Positions 1 through 7,837 of a DNA stretch of 28,608 nt are shown in pieces; position 1 is the first letter of the stretch, and each line of letters opens with the position of its first letter. The notes under the pieces are model-generated. The model saw only the letters and a list, made by a program, of their open reading frames with translations, searched no databases and was not told where the DNA came from. The stretch spans positions 1-28,608 of the forward strand of contig CAZLTN010000070.1 in assembly GCA_964562455.1 (NCBI GenBank), in the 5' to 3' direction. The stretch is from Ravibacter sp964562455. GTDB lineage: Bacteria; Bacteroidota; Bacteroidia; Cytophagales; Spirosomataceae. The position numbers and the translations under genes were made by a program.

Positions 1-193
1 TGGTGTCGCAATAACCGGCTAAAGCTTCATCGATGGAGTTGTCAACTACTTCCCAGATGAGATGGTGAAGCCCTTTCGTCCCGGTGTCTCCGATATACAT
101 TGAGGGCCTCTTACGCACGGCTTCAAGCCCTTCCAGTACCTGGATATTCTCTGCAGAATAATTACTGGGCGCCACTACTGTTTCGTTTGCCAT
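1..193 (-). CDS. gyrB: DNA gyrase subunit B, N-terminal part (runs off left edge)
   Basis: GyrB is the ATPase subunit of the type II topoisomerase that introduces negative supercoils into DNA. Only the first 64 codons are present. The ATG is at 193-191 and the gene continues beyond base 1. The visible protein has the GyrB opening: a short variable tail, then YSAENIQVLEGLEAVRKRP, MYIGDTG, GLHHL and EVVDNSIDEALAG. The last stretch is the GHKL ATP-binding helix, with the catalytic Glu and the Mg-binding Asn. ParE proteins normally read differently here, so GyrB is preferred. The gene lies downstream of the GT2 gene on the same strand, but a 161-bp gap with a hairpin and a possible promoter suggests its own transcription. 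Confidence 0.95.
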   Translation of the reverse strand, partial: MANETVVAPSNYSAENIQVLEGLEAVRKRPSMYIGDTGTKGLHHLIWEVVDNSIDEALAGYCDT

Positions 194-250
194 ATAAATG
201 GGGTACTTTGGCTTAAATTTTATTTAAGAGATAATAGAATATATGAAGTG

Positions 251-258
251 TAAAGGTA
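251..258 (-). promoter_or_regulatory. Possible -7 box for gyrB
   Basis: On the minus strand this reads TACCTTTA, one base from the Bacteroidota -7 consensus TAnnTTTG. It lies 57 bp before the gyrB ATG, which would give a leader of about 50 nt. No TTG at the usual -33 distance is obvious, so this is a weak call. Confidence 0.3.
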
Positions 259-310
259 CGAATTTTTTTGGAGTATCCCGATATCGCCGGCGGGCAAAAC
301 GCAGGTATCG

Positions 311-327
311 CCGGGCTTCAGGCCCGG
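311..327. terminator. Hairpin in the GT2-gyrB gap
   Basis: CCGGGC (311-316) and GCCCGG (322-327) form a 6-bp GC stem with a 5-nt loop, 27 bp past the stop codon of the glycosyltransferase gene. On the minus strand it is not followed by a clear U run, so it is not a textbook intrinsic terminator. It could be a pause or RNA-end structure that separates the tsaE operon from gyrB. A second GC-rich palindromic stretch (GCCGGC) follows near 286-291, and TATCGCCGG occurs twice (282-290 and 306-314). Confidence 0.4.
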
Positions 328-354
328 TATTTCAGGAGGCTTTTTTATCCGGGC

Positions 355-1110
355 TCAGGCTTCCCCGCTTTGGGGGCTGCGGTAGCGGAAATAGATCTTC
401 AGCACTTCGAGCGGAGCTTTGACAAAATCGTGCCATTTCAGTTTGGATCCTCCGATTTCCCGCCATTCATAGAGAGGCGATTCTATGACCTTTCCTGCAT
501 AAGCATCTTCACCCAGCAACTTTTTGGCCCTCAGGAAAAGCTCGAGATCGAACAGCCACCGCGAAACGAACGGGCTGTCAAAAAGTCTGGCTGCGAACGG
601 TCCCGTAAAAAGCTTCAGCCCGCATTGGGTATCGTAATTATGGACTCCGAGCAACTGCGAATAATAGGTTGCGAATATCCTGCTTATATAATGCCGGATG
701 AGCGTCCTTTCGATCGTCCGGCCGGCCATTTTGATGCGACAGCCCGCTACGATCAGGTACCTGCCTTCATTGATCAGCTCGTTTAGCGGTATGACCTCAT
801 GTACAGGAGCAGACAGGTCCGCATCGATATATCCCACATAGTCATACCGGCCCGTTGCAAGCGCGACCCTGCACCCGGTCCGGATGGCTTCGGCTTTTCC
901 GCTGTTGACGGGCAACTGTTCGGTGAAGATGCGCGAAGGAGCCTGGCTTGCGATCTGCCCGATGATCCGGAAGGTATTGTCACGACTGCCATCGTCGATG
1001 AACCATAAGTCAATGTTTTCAACGCCGGACACGAATTCCAGAAATTGTTGACCTTTCAGACGTTTCTCTTCATTATAGCAGGGAACAATAAGTGCAGTCC
1101 TTTTGGGCAT
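355..1110 (-). CDS. Glycosyltransferase family 2 (dolichyl-phosphate glucosyltransferase-like)
   Basis: This is a predicted cytoplasmic GT-A fold enzyme that moves a sugar from a nucleotide donor, probably to a lipid or cell-surface glycan. The 251-aa protein (from the ATG at 1110) shows the GT2 nucleotide-binding start IVPCYNEEKRL, then DDGSRDNT near residue 39, NSGKAEA near 69 and the metal-binding DADLSAP near 96. The early, short spacing and the DADLSAP motif resemble the dolichyl-phosphate glucosyltransferase (ALG5-like) subgroup. Transmembrane helices are absent. A TTG 15 bp upstream is in frame but less likely as the start. It is the last gene of the tsaE operon, 43 bp after a multi-pass membrane protein, which suggests the pair act on the same lipid-linked or surface glycan. 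The substrate cannot be told from sequence. Confidence 0.85.
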   Translation of the reverse strand: MPKRTALIVPCYNEEKRLKGQQFLEFVSGVENIDLWFIDDGSRDNTFRIIGQIASQAPSRIFTEQLPVNSGKAEAIRTGCRVALATGRYDYVGYIDADLSAPVHEVIPLNELINEGRYLIVAGCRIKMAGRTIERTLIRHYISRIFATYYSQLLGVHNYDTQCGLKLFTGPFAARLFDSPFVSRWLFDLELFLRAKKLLGEDAYAGKVIESPLYEWREIGGSKLKWHDFVKAPLEVLKIYFRYRSPQSGEA

Positions 1111-1153
1111 CCGGCGAAAATTCAAATGTAAGCAGCCAAATATACAATCATTT

Positions 1154-2806
1154 TCATTCAGAGGAAACGGCCAGGTACTGGTCAGTCCATGAGACGGAGC
1201 CTTCAGTGTAAATACCTACCTGGTAAGACCCCGGCGGCAGGTTGTTCAGGATGGCAGTGCCTTCAAATCCTTTTCCGACCAGTGCGCCCGATGTGAGCAG
1301 AGACCTGTACGATGCCCGTTGGGTAAAAACCGGAATCCAGTAAGGTGTCTGTCTTTCGGCTCTGATTGCCAGGAATACCTGTTTTTTGTGTTGCTCCGCC
1401 GAAGATATCCGCACAATCCGTTCTTCACTCGACCCGTTGGCGTCTTCCAGGCGGATGGAATCCAGCACAACCACAAGGGGTATGCTGCTCAGGGTCTCGC
1501 GGGTGATGTCATACGGAAGCCGGTCGCTCATCCTGATTACGCCGCTCGCAACGGCGTTCCGGTAGGGCTCGCTGATATTCCTGTTAAATGACGGGAAGTA
1601 CTGCAGAAATACTCCATGGTTGATATAATTGGATTCTTCTGCAAGCAACTGGTCCCTGAGGAAGCGGACATGCGGCGTGAAATTGAAATAGCTCAGCAGG
1701 CAGAGAAGCACTGCGGCCGGGATAAAAACAACGCCAAGGACTTTCCTGGAGTTTCCGCGGGTAACCCTCAGGGCCACCAGGTAAAATATGCAAATCACGT
1801 ATGAGGAGTAGTGCAGATAACGTGGAGCTGCAATGGTTTCAACTCCCTGCCAGCTGCGCGTAACCACTACCAGGCTTCCCGTAATGAAAAGAAATGCCGT
1901 AATTCCCCACAGAACCCGGTCGAATAATTCGCTCCCTTTGCCAGTGAGATTTTTCCTGAGCGTCACAACCGACCATGTGATAAGGGACCCTATCAGGAGC
2001 AGGCCGGCCAGGGCGGCTATCACATAGTTTTTTGCGGCAATCAGGGTAGTGCCCCCGAAAAAGACACCGAACGATTGTATGAGGTTCAGCGGGTCTGCCA
2101 GACTTTGCGAAATGCTGGCATTCTGTCCGCTTTTGAATTCATAAAAATAGATCAGGTACATGGCAGAGAACGCAGAAACGAGCCTGGCAGTGCTCCTCCG
2201 GTCTTTATCGATCAGGCTGAAAGTTAATGCTATCGGAAAGGAGAACAGTCCGTTCCCATGGGTAAACGTAGCGATAACCGAAACGAGCAGCGCGAGGTTG
2301 TATTTCTTACGGGCGCACAGGTATGCCAGCAGCGTAAAAAGGAAAACGACGTCGGATTGCTGCAGAATGCTGATCGACCAGGTAACGTTTTCGTAGTATT
2401 GGGGATGCAGGAGCAACCAGGGAACCGGTATAAAATACCAGGCGCTGATGTCCAGGGAGCGGAAGGTTTTCCAGAGTATGAAAATGGTAGAACACCATAC
2501 GACACTTGCAAAGAAGATAAGTGATTTCCAGCCGATATGTCCTTCAAGATAATAGTCGGCCAGCGTCAGCAATCGCGGCATCACGATCCTGTGCTCCTGG
2601 TGCTGCTGATAGAACAGCTTCACTTTTTCCAGCCATTCGTCGGTTTCCTTTACCCATTGGACCGTCTTGAGAAGATGGAAATCGTCGGCATAAAAAAGCG
2701 CCCCGGAAAAGTACCGGGAATAAACCAGGTATCCTGCAACCGGCAATGCAATAGCCAGGTATGCGAGGACGCCGGAACCGCGGGAGAAAGAGGTGCTTTT
2801 ACTCAA
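1154..2806 (-). CDS. Multi-pass membrane protein, possible GT-C-type glycosyltransferase
   Basis: The 550-aa protein opens with a membrane segment (about residues 12-30). A loop follows with ADDFHLL near residue 40 and QEHRIVMPRL near 70, then about nine more hydrophobic segments up to roughly residue 370, and a soluble C-terminal part of about 170 residues. Acidic residues in the first outside loop and this general layout recall GT-C glycosyltransferases that use lipid-phosphate sugars, but no family can be named firmly. The start is a TTG at 2806. The in-frame stop just upstream is the TAA of the previous gene, and no ATG lies in the first 70 codons. It sits 24 bp after the 134-aa gene and 43 bp before the GT2 gene. 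A GT2 that makes polyprenyl-phosphate sugars next to a membrane transferase is a known type of pairing, so a shared glycan role is inferred. Confidence 0.7.
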   Translation of the reverse strand: MSKSTSFSRGSGVLAYLAIALPVAGYLVYSRYFSGALFYADDFHLLKTVQWVKETDEWLEKVKLFYQQHQEHRIVMPRLLTLADYYLEGHIGWKSLIFFASVVWCSTIFILWKTFRSLDISAWYFIPVPWLLLHPQYYENVTWSISILQQSDVVFLFTLLAYLCARKKYNLALLVSVIATFTHGNGLFSFPIALTFSLIDKDRRSTARLVSAFSAMYLIYFYEFKSGQNASISQSLADPLNLIQSFGVFFGGTTLIAAKNYVIAALAGLLLIGSLITWSVVTLRKNLTGKGSELFDRVLWGITAFLFITGSLVVVTRSWQGVETIAAPRYLHYSSYVICIFYLVALRVTRGNSRKVLGVVFIPAAVLLCLLSYFNFTPHVRFLRDQLLAEESNYINHGVFLQYFPSFNRNISEPYRNAVASGVIRMSDRLPYDITRETLSSIPLVVVLDSIRLEDANGSSEERIVRISSAEQHKKQVFLAIRAERQTPYWIPVFTQRASYRSLLTSGALVGKGFEGTAILNNLPPGSYQVGIYTEGSVSWTDQYLAVSSE

Positions 2807-2830
2807 AACAGGGAACGGTGCTAAACGGAG

Positions 2831-3235
2831 TTAATCTTCCGGGTACGGAACGTATATAAAACCTGCAAAGTCGTTGTGAATAGCGAAAACGCAGCAAAAT
2901 TCATCCGGGTCCCGGTAGTGTTCCTTGAAATAATCGACGGAAGCTTCCCCGACAAGCCCCCTCTGGACAAACTCCTCAAGAAAGGATGCCCTGTACATCC
3001 ATTCCGTATCCAGCTCTCCCGGGCTGAATAGCAAAGTCCCCAGTTCGCTTGGCATCCTGGATACTACGAACAAAGGATATTGCGAAAAGCCTCTTTTTCT
3101 TACCTGGTAGGAAGCCTCTTTCAGATGATCGGCGACTTTGACGAAATCCTGGGAAATAATCCCCAGCAGCTTCCTGTTCAGGTCAGGAGAATTGGCGTCG
3201 TCAAGAAGATAATTTTCGTTGCTATGGTGAATCAT
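2831..3235 (-). CDS. Uncharacterised 134-aa protein
   Basis: I do not recognise a family. It is a soluble, acidic protein without signal peptide or membrane segments. The N-terminal half reads as helical (NRKLLGIISQDFVKVADHL). The C-terminal half has aromatic-rich strands and ends in IHNDFAGFIYVPYPED. The ATG at 3235 is well placed, 15 bp after the alanine dehydrogenase stop, and 24 bp separate it from the next gene, so it is almost certainly co-transcribed. Its fixed place between ald and a membrane protein suggests a housekeeping or regulatory role, but nothing in the sequence shows a catalytic site. Confidence 0.75.
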   Translation of the reverse strand: MIHHSNENYLLDDANSPDLNRKLLGIISQDFVKVADHLKEASYQVRKRGFSQYPLFVVSRMPSELGTLLFSPGELDTEWMYRASFLEEFVQRGLVGEASVDYFKEHYRDPDEFCCVFAIHNDFAGFIYVPYPED

Positions 3236-3250
3236 GGATATGTCTGAATG

Positions 3251-4483
3251 CTAAAGCCTTGCCATCATCAGGAGCGACAGGTCCTTGTACGGCATTTTGA
3301 ATTTCTGTGCAATATGAGCGTTGGTGAGTGAGCCTTTGTAGGTGTATACCCCCTTCATGATCCAACGGCTGGAGTAGAGCATCTCGTCTATTCCGCCTAT
3401 TGCTCCCATTTCGAGGAGGAACGGCAGGAATACATTGCTCAGCGCGATGCTGGCAGTGCGCGCAACACGGGAAGCAATGTTTGGAACACAATAGTGAATC
3501 ACATCCAGGTGTTTGAAGACCGGTTTGTCGTGGGTAGTCAGCCTGGACGTTTCGAAGCAGCCGCCCTGGTCGATGCTGACATCGATGATGATGGAATTGG
3601 GGTTCATGCCCGCTACCATTTCTTCGGTTACGATACAGGGGCTCTGCCCGTTTTCTCCCCTCATGGCCCCGATCACTACGTCGGCGCGGCTGATGGCTTC
3701 GCGCAGCGTATCCGAATCTATGATGGAAGTATATACACTCTGCCCAACCGCGTACTTGAGCCGCTGCAGGCGGTAAATGTGGCGATCGAATACTTTGATA
3801 TCGGCGCCGAGGCCGAGCGCAGCACGAGCCGCGTATTCTGCAACGGTGCCGGCTCCGAGAATTACTACTTTGGTGGGGGGAATGCCGGTTATCCCGCCGA
3901 GCACGAGGCCTTTTCCGTTACTGGGGCTGCTCAGGTATTCTGCAGCGATAAGCATGGAAGCGCTCCCGGCAATCTCGCTCATGGTTCTTACGATCGGCAG
4001 CCCTCCGGCAGGGTCTTCTACAAACTCATAGCCGATCCCGGTGATCTTTTTCTGGTTGAGCTTTTCAAAAAAAGGTTTCTGGTGGGTGGGCAGGTTTAGT
4101 GCGGAAATGACCGTAGCGCCTGTCTTTACCCATTCAAACTCCTGGTCGATCAAAGGTTCGACCTTTAGTATCAGATCAGCCTGGAAGACCTGATCAGCGC
4201 TTTCCAGTACCTCTGCCCCGGCTTCCGAATATTCATTGTCTGTGAAATGCGCCCCTGTGCCTGCTCCTTTTTCGACCCAGACTCTATGTCCGTTACGGGT
4301 TAAGATAGCGACGCTTTCGGGTGTAAGTGCTACGCGGTTTTCCTGAAGGGAAACTTCTTTCGGGAGGCCTATCAGCAATGACTTCCCGCTTTGAACCAGG
4401 GGGTCGAGCGATTCCTGGGGATAAAGCGCCGATTGCTTGGCGAGCTCCTTAAAGCCGGTGGGGGATGTTGAAGGTGTGGCCAT
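3251..4483 (-). CDS. ald: Alanine dehydrogenase (Ald/PNT family)
   Basis: Members catalyse NAD-dependent interconversion of L-alanine and pyruvate plus ammonium in the cytoplasm. The 410-aa protein has the N-terminal Ald/PNT domain: GLPKEVSLQENRVALTP at about 39-55, with the substrate-binding Arg, and ILKVEPL with Lys near 107. A Rossmann NAD domain follows, with GAGTVAEYAARAALGLGA from 210 and the ribose-binding Asp in KVFD (233). The C-terminal part has DVSIDQGG and HYCVPNI. It is about 40 residues longer than classical Ald (about 370), mostly from an N-terminal extension. Where classical Ald has the catalytic His in an LHL segment, this protein reads SALNLPTHQ, so that His is not at the same place. 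I believe this is usual for the Bacteroidota branch, but it leaves some doubt about the reaction. It starts with an ATG 4 bp after tsaE. Confidence 0.85.
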   Translation of the reverse strand: MATPSTSPTGFKELAKQSALYPQESLDPLVQSGKSLLIGLPKEVSLQENRVALTPESVAILTRNGHRVWVEKGAGTGAHFTDNEYSEAGAEVLESADQVFQADLILKVEPLIDQEFEWVKTGATVISALNLPTHQKPFFEKLNQKKITGIGYEFVEDPAGGLPIVRTMSEIAGSASMLIAAEYLSSPSNGKGLVLGGITGIPPTKVVILGAGTVAEYAARAALGLGADIKVFDRHIYRLQRLKYAVGQSVYTSIIDSDTLREAISRADVVIGAMRGENGQSPCIVTEEMVAGMNPNSIIIDVSIDQGGCFETSRLTTHDKPVFKHLDVIHYCVPNIASRVARTASIALSNVFLPFLLEMGAIGGIDEMLYSSRWIMKGVYTYKGSLTNAHIAQKFKMPYKDLSLLMMARL

Positions 4484-4487
4484 TAGG

Positions 4488-4946
4488 TTACTGAATAGTA
4501 GAGCTTATGTTGAGCCCGGCATACGGAGAAATGACACGTTTTCCCGATCCGTCTCTTTTCAGCAAAAGGCGGAAGCTGTCTTCCGGCCAGATAGAATGAG
4601 CTACTTCCGGCCATTCGACGAAGCAGTAGCTCCCCGAATCGAGGTATTCGTCAATCCCGATCTCGTATGCCTCGCGTGTATTTTTCAGCCTGTACAGGTC
4701 AAAATGAAAAACGGGGAGCCCGTCGGCTGCCCGGTATTCATTAACAAGGGAATAAGTAGGGCTCTGTACCTGGTTTTGCACGCCGAGATGGTCGCACAGA
4801 TGTTTGATCAATGTCGTTTTGCCTGCACCCAGATCACCCTCGAACAGCCATATACGGCGATCGCCACTCAACTGCAGCAACTTAGCCGCTACCTCGTCAA
4901 GCGCTTCTATCGGTTCCATGGGTATATCCGGATGTCTGGCAAACAT
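4488..4946 (-). CDS. tsaE: tRNA threonylcarbamoyladenosine biosynthesis ATPase TsaE
   Basis: TsaE is the P-loop ATPase that works with TsaB and TsaD to make t6A at position 37 of ANN-decoding tRNAs. The 152-aa protein has the Walker A motif GDLGAGKTT (37-45), the family segment SPTYSLVNEY (62-71), HFDLYRL (81-87) and EWPE (111-114). The length is normal. The ATG at 4946 adds nine residues before a second Met at residue 10 (4919), which starts the conserved region. A good -7 box at 4952-4959 would place the transcript start right at the first ATG, so either the mRNA is leaderless or translation begins at 4919. It is the first gene of the minus-strand operon that runs down to the GT2 gene. Confidence 0.93.
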   Translation of the reverse strand: MFARHPDIPMEPIEALDEVAAKLLQLSGDRRIWLFEGDLGAGKTTLIKHLCDHLGVQNQVQSPTYSLVNEYRAADGLPVFHFDLYRLKNTREAYEIGIDEYLDSGSYCFVEWPEVAHSIWPEDSFRLLLKRDGSGKRVISPYAGLNISSTIQ

Positions 4947-4951
4947 AAATG

Positions 4952-4959
4952 CAAAAGTA
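4952..4959 (-). promoter_or_regulatory. Candidate -7 box for the tsaE operon
   Basis: The minus strand reads TACTTTTG, a full match to the Bacteroidota -7 consensus TAnnTTTG. A TTG lies 24 nt upstream, a little further than usual. The box ends only 5 bp before the annotated tsaE ATG. Confidence 0.45.
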
Positions 4960-5075
4960 CTTCTTTTTAGTGTATTGTGACAGCAACGAAAGAATCTGAG
5001 GTTTTACATAACTTTACGATTTTCTAAAAAAGAGCTTTGTGAGTCAACGAAATCCTAAATCAGGTTGTTTAAACG

Positions 5076-5684
5076 ATGGGAATACAATACTTTTTGGAAA
5101 TTATCGGCACTTTTGCCTTTGCCATATCGGGGGCTCTGACCGTGAAAGACCGGGAATACGGCGACTGGTTTGCCGCCTGCTTTACCGCCTTCCTGTCTTC
5201 TATCGGCGGCGGGACGCTCAGAGACGTGCTCCTTGGAAGCTATCCGCTCGTATGGATAAAGGATATTAACCTGATCTACGCTATCCTGACCGGTATTTTT
5301 GTAACTTTTTTATTCTACAGGTACCTGGTAAGCCTGAAGCGTACGCTTTTTCTTTTTGATACTTTCGGGATAGCCCTGTTTACGATTGTAGGCACCGAGA
5401 AAGCGCTCAGCCTGGGCGTCCGTCCCGAAATAGCGGCGATAATGGGCGTATTCACCGCTGTAATGGGTGGCGTTATCAGGGATGTAATGACCAATGAAAT
5501 GCCCATCGTTTACCGCAAGGAGGTATATGCTACTGCATGTTTTGCCGGTGCGGTATGCTACCTGGTGCTCGACCATTTCGGGGCCGGCCGGAATTTTGCT
5601 TTTCTTTCCGGAGCTGCTCTTATTATCACGATCAGGGTACTCGCCGTAAGGTACCGGTGGGAAGTGCCCGGATTCTTCAGGTAG
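5076..5684 (+). CDS. TRIC/UPF0126 family membrane protein (YadS-like)
   Basis: This is a small inner-membrane protein of the prokaryotic TRIC family, trimeric channels for monovalent cations. Some bacterial members have been linked to glycine uptake. The 202-aa protein has about seven hydrophobic segments and the family's internal repeat. Each half carries a glycine-rich kinked helix followed by Arg-Asp: GGGTLRDVLLG near residues 46-56 and GGVIRDVMTNEMP near 131-143. The opening FLEIIGTFAFAISGAL is typical. The length matches the family (about 200-210). The ATG at 5076 is chosen because the conserved first helix starts at once. It is divergent from tsaE across 129 bp. The 85-bp gap to the next gene leaves open whether they are co-transcribed. 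Confidence 0.9.
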   Translation: MGIQYFLEIIGTFAFAISGALTVKDREYGDWFAACFTAFLSSIGGGTLRDVLLGSYPLVWIKDINLIYAILTGIFVTFLFYRYLVSLKRTLFLFDTFGIALFTIVGTEKALSLGVRPEIAAIMGVFTAVMGGVIRDVMTNEMPIVYRKEVYATACFAGAVCYLVLDHFGAGRNFAFLSGAALIITIRVLAVRYRWEVPGFFR

Positions 5685-5769
5685 CATAATATTTGCGTAG
5701 AATTCGCTGAATTATCTTTTATTTTGCCAGGGATAAACAGGTTATTCCGTTCCTTAATGTTGTAAAATT

Positions 5770-7056
5770 TTGATCAAAGTACTTCATCTCAGTACTTTTC
5801 ATCTTGCCGGTGGGGCGGGTATCGCCGCCGCCCGGCTCAACAGAGCGCTGAACAAAAACGGCGTCCGGTCGGGGTTGCTGGTGGCCAAAACACCGGTCGA
5901 TGAGCCGAACGTATCCGTCCTGAACGATGGTGTCCCGGGAAAATTCTTTTTCTGGTTGCGGTTTATTGCTGAAAGGCTTTTTTTTCTTCCGTATGAGCGG
6001 AGTCCGGAAGTCCGTTATTCATTTTCACCGGCTGTCAGCGGGAAGGATCTGACAGGGCACAGGCTGGTGAAGGAGGCGGATATTATTCATCTGCACTGGG
6101 TTAATTTCGGGTTTTTGTCCATCGGGGATATTGGCAGGCTTCTCAGCCTGGGTAAGCCGGTCGTTTGGACTTTGCATGATATGTGGGCGTTTACGGGCGG
6201 TTGCCATCATAGCGGAGAATGTGATCATTTCATGTCTTCCTGCGGGAACTGCAAGTTCCTGAAAAGACCAGGAGAAAAAGACCTGTCTTACGGCCGGTTA
6301 CTTTTGAAAAAGCAGCTTTGGAAGCCTGGAAAAGGGTTTAAAGCCGTCGCGTGCAGCCGGTGGCTCGGTCACAGGGCACAATCAGGCAGCCTGTGGCAGC
6401 CGTCGGATGTTATCAGCATACCAAACCCGTTGGATACCAGCTTGTTCAGAAGAGTAGAAAATTTTAACCAATATGCCGGTTTAGGATTGTCCGCCGGTAA
6501 GACCTATATCCTCTTTGCGGCGGCTAAAGTTTCGGCAAAAGGGAAGGGTTTCGGCTTTTTACACGAAGCCTTGCGTATCCTGGCCCGGAAAAAGCCGGAA
6601 GCCGGGCAAAAGCTTGGATTGCTGATATTGGGAGCAGACGACGGGGGAGCGCTGGACGATATTCCCCTGGAAGCCCGTTTCCTTGGCTATATAGGCAGCG
6701 ATGAAATGCTGGTAAAAGTGTACAATGCCGCTTCCCTCTATGTGACACCGTCGGTTGAAGATAACCTTCCGAATACCGTAATGGAAGCGATGGCATGCGG
6801 TACACCGGTAGTGGGTTTTCGTACCGGTGGTATACCGGAAATGATCGATCATAAAGTAAACGGCTACGTAGCGGATTACAAGTCCCCGGAATCGCTGGCC
6901 GAAGGCATACTATGGGTCCTGGAAAACAACACCGGCGGTGCGCTTTCGGAGGCGGCCCGGCAGAAGGTGCTCCGGGAATACGACGAAAAAGTAGTGGCTG
7001 CACGGTATCATGAACTCTATAAAAGCCTTCTGAGCGGATGCAAAGACCCCGTTTAA
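5770..7056 (+). CDS. Glycosyltransferase family 4 (GT-B fold)
   Basis: This is a predicted cytoplasmic retaining glycosyltransferase acting in surface polysaccharide or glycoconjugate assembly. The 428-aa protein opens with KVLHLSTFHLAGGAGIAAARL, the GT4 N-terminal strand and glycine loop. It has HLHWVNFGF and WTLHDMWAFTGGCHHSGEC, with a CxxC pair and further Cys that recall a known GT4 subgroup with a conserved Cys/His cluster. In the C-terminal domain are SVEDNLPNTVMEAMACGTPVV, with the E-x7-E donor site, and GGIPEMI. The start must be the TTG at 5770, because an in-frame TAA sits at 5755-5757 and no ATG or GTG lies between. The 3' end overlaps the next gene by 19 bp, a sign of translational coupling. 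Confidence 0.88.
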   Translation: MIKVLHLSTFHLAGGAGIAAARLNRALNKNGVRSGLLVAKTPVDEPNVSVLNDGVPGKFFFWLRFIAERLFFLPYERSPEVRYSFSPAVSGKDLTGHRLVKEADIIHLHWVNFGFLSIGDIGRLLSLGKPVVWTLHDMWAFTGGCHHSGECDHFMSSCGNCKFLKRPGEKDLSYGRLLLKKQLWKPGKGFKAVACSRWLGHRAQSGSLWQPSDVISIPNPLDTSLFRRVENFNQYAGLGLSAGKTYILFAAAKVSAKGKGFGFLHEALRILARKKPEAGQKLGLLILGADDGGALDDIPLEARFLGYIGSDEMLVKVYNAASLYVTPSVEDNLPNTVMEAMACGTPVVGFRTGGIPEMIDHKVNGYVADYKSPESLAEGILWVLENNTGGALSEAARQKVLREYDEKVVAARYHELYKSLLSGCKDPV

Positions 7057-7817
7057 CTATCATTACGGTTACTTACAACGCCGGCGCATTCCTGGAAAGG
7101 ACCCTGGAAAGTGCTGCGAACGGTCTTGCGGAGACAGAGGAACGTAATCTGATCGAATACCTGCTCATAGATGGCGCTTCGGCCGACAACACGCTGGAGA
7201 TAGCGGCCCGCTACGAAGATGCCCTTAGGCTGAAAATCCGTTCTGAGCCGGATAGGGGGCTCTACGACGCGATGAATAAGGGTCTGCGGTGGGCTACAGG
7301 TCAATATGTATGGTTTCTGAACGCGGGCGACGAGGTTTACGATCGCAGTACGCTTGACAGGCTTATCTCCGCAATGCACTCGGGAGCCGACATTTATTAC
7401 AGCGACGCCCTTTTTGTGTCCGCAAAGGGAGAAGTGCTGGGCCTGCGGAGCGAAGTGACTCCCCACAGCCTTCCCGAAAAGATCTCGTGGAGGGACATGG
7501 CGCAGGGTATGAAAATCTGCCACCAGGCATTTATTGTCAAAAGGGAGCTGGCTCCGGCGTTTGACATTAACAACCTCAGCGCCGACCTGGATTGGGAAAT
7601 TGCCGCGATGAAAAAATCAGTTACCATCGAATATCTCGGCTTTGTACTTTGCAGGTACCTGCTGGGCGGTCTCTCTGCCCAGAAGCGCGGCAGGTCGCTG
7701 TCTGACCGTTGGCGCGTTTTAAGGCGACATTTCGGTTTGGGAGCGGCTGTCCTGAATCATATAAAAATTGCAGTAAGAGGTGTGCGTTTTTATATGAAAA
7801 AAGGGAAGTATTGGTAA
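7038..7817 (+). CDS. Glycosyltransferase family 2 (WcaA/WcaE-like)
   Basis: This is a predicted GT-A fold sugar transferase for surface polysaccharide. The 259-aa protein has TIITVTYNAGAFLERTLES at the N-terminus, LLIDGASADNT near residue 42, SEPDRGLYDAMNKGLRWATG near 73-92 and the metal-site region WFLNAGDEVYD near 95. The SEPDRGLYDAMNKG stretch is typical of the colanic-acid WcaA/WcaE-type group. A basic C-terminal tail may bind the membrane. Its ATG at 7038 lies inside the end of the GT4 gene in another frame, so the two are coupled and probably serve the same glycan. The convergent methyltransferase gene ends 20 bp further on. Confidence 0.88.
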   Translation: MQRPRLTIITVTYNAGAFLERTLESAANGLAETEERNLIEYLLIDGASADNTLEIAARYEDALRLKIRSEPDRGLYDAMNKGLRWATGQYVWFLNAGDEVYDRSTLDRLISAMHSGADIYYSDALFVSAKGEVLGLRSEVTPHSLPEKISWRDMAQGMKICHQAFIVKRELAPAFDINNLSADLDWEIAAMKKSVTIEYLGFVLCRYLLGGLSAQKRGRSLSDRWRVLRRHFGLGAAVLNHIKIAVRGVRFYMKKGKYW

Positions 7818-7837
7818 CTCCCCGGAGATTTACTGCT

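Noticed and set aside
5701..5713. Terminator hairpin after the TRIC gene (AATTC-GCT-GAATT)
   Set aside because: The stem is five weak pairs. The T-rich DNA after it is not enough to call a terminator.
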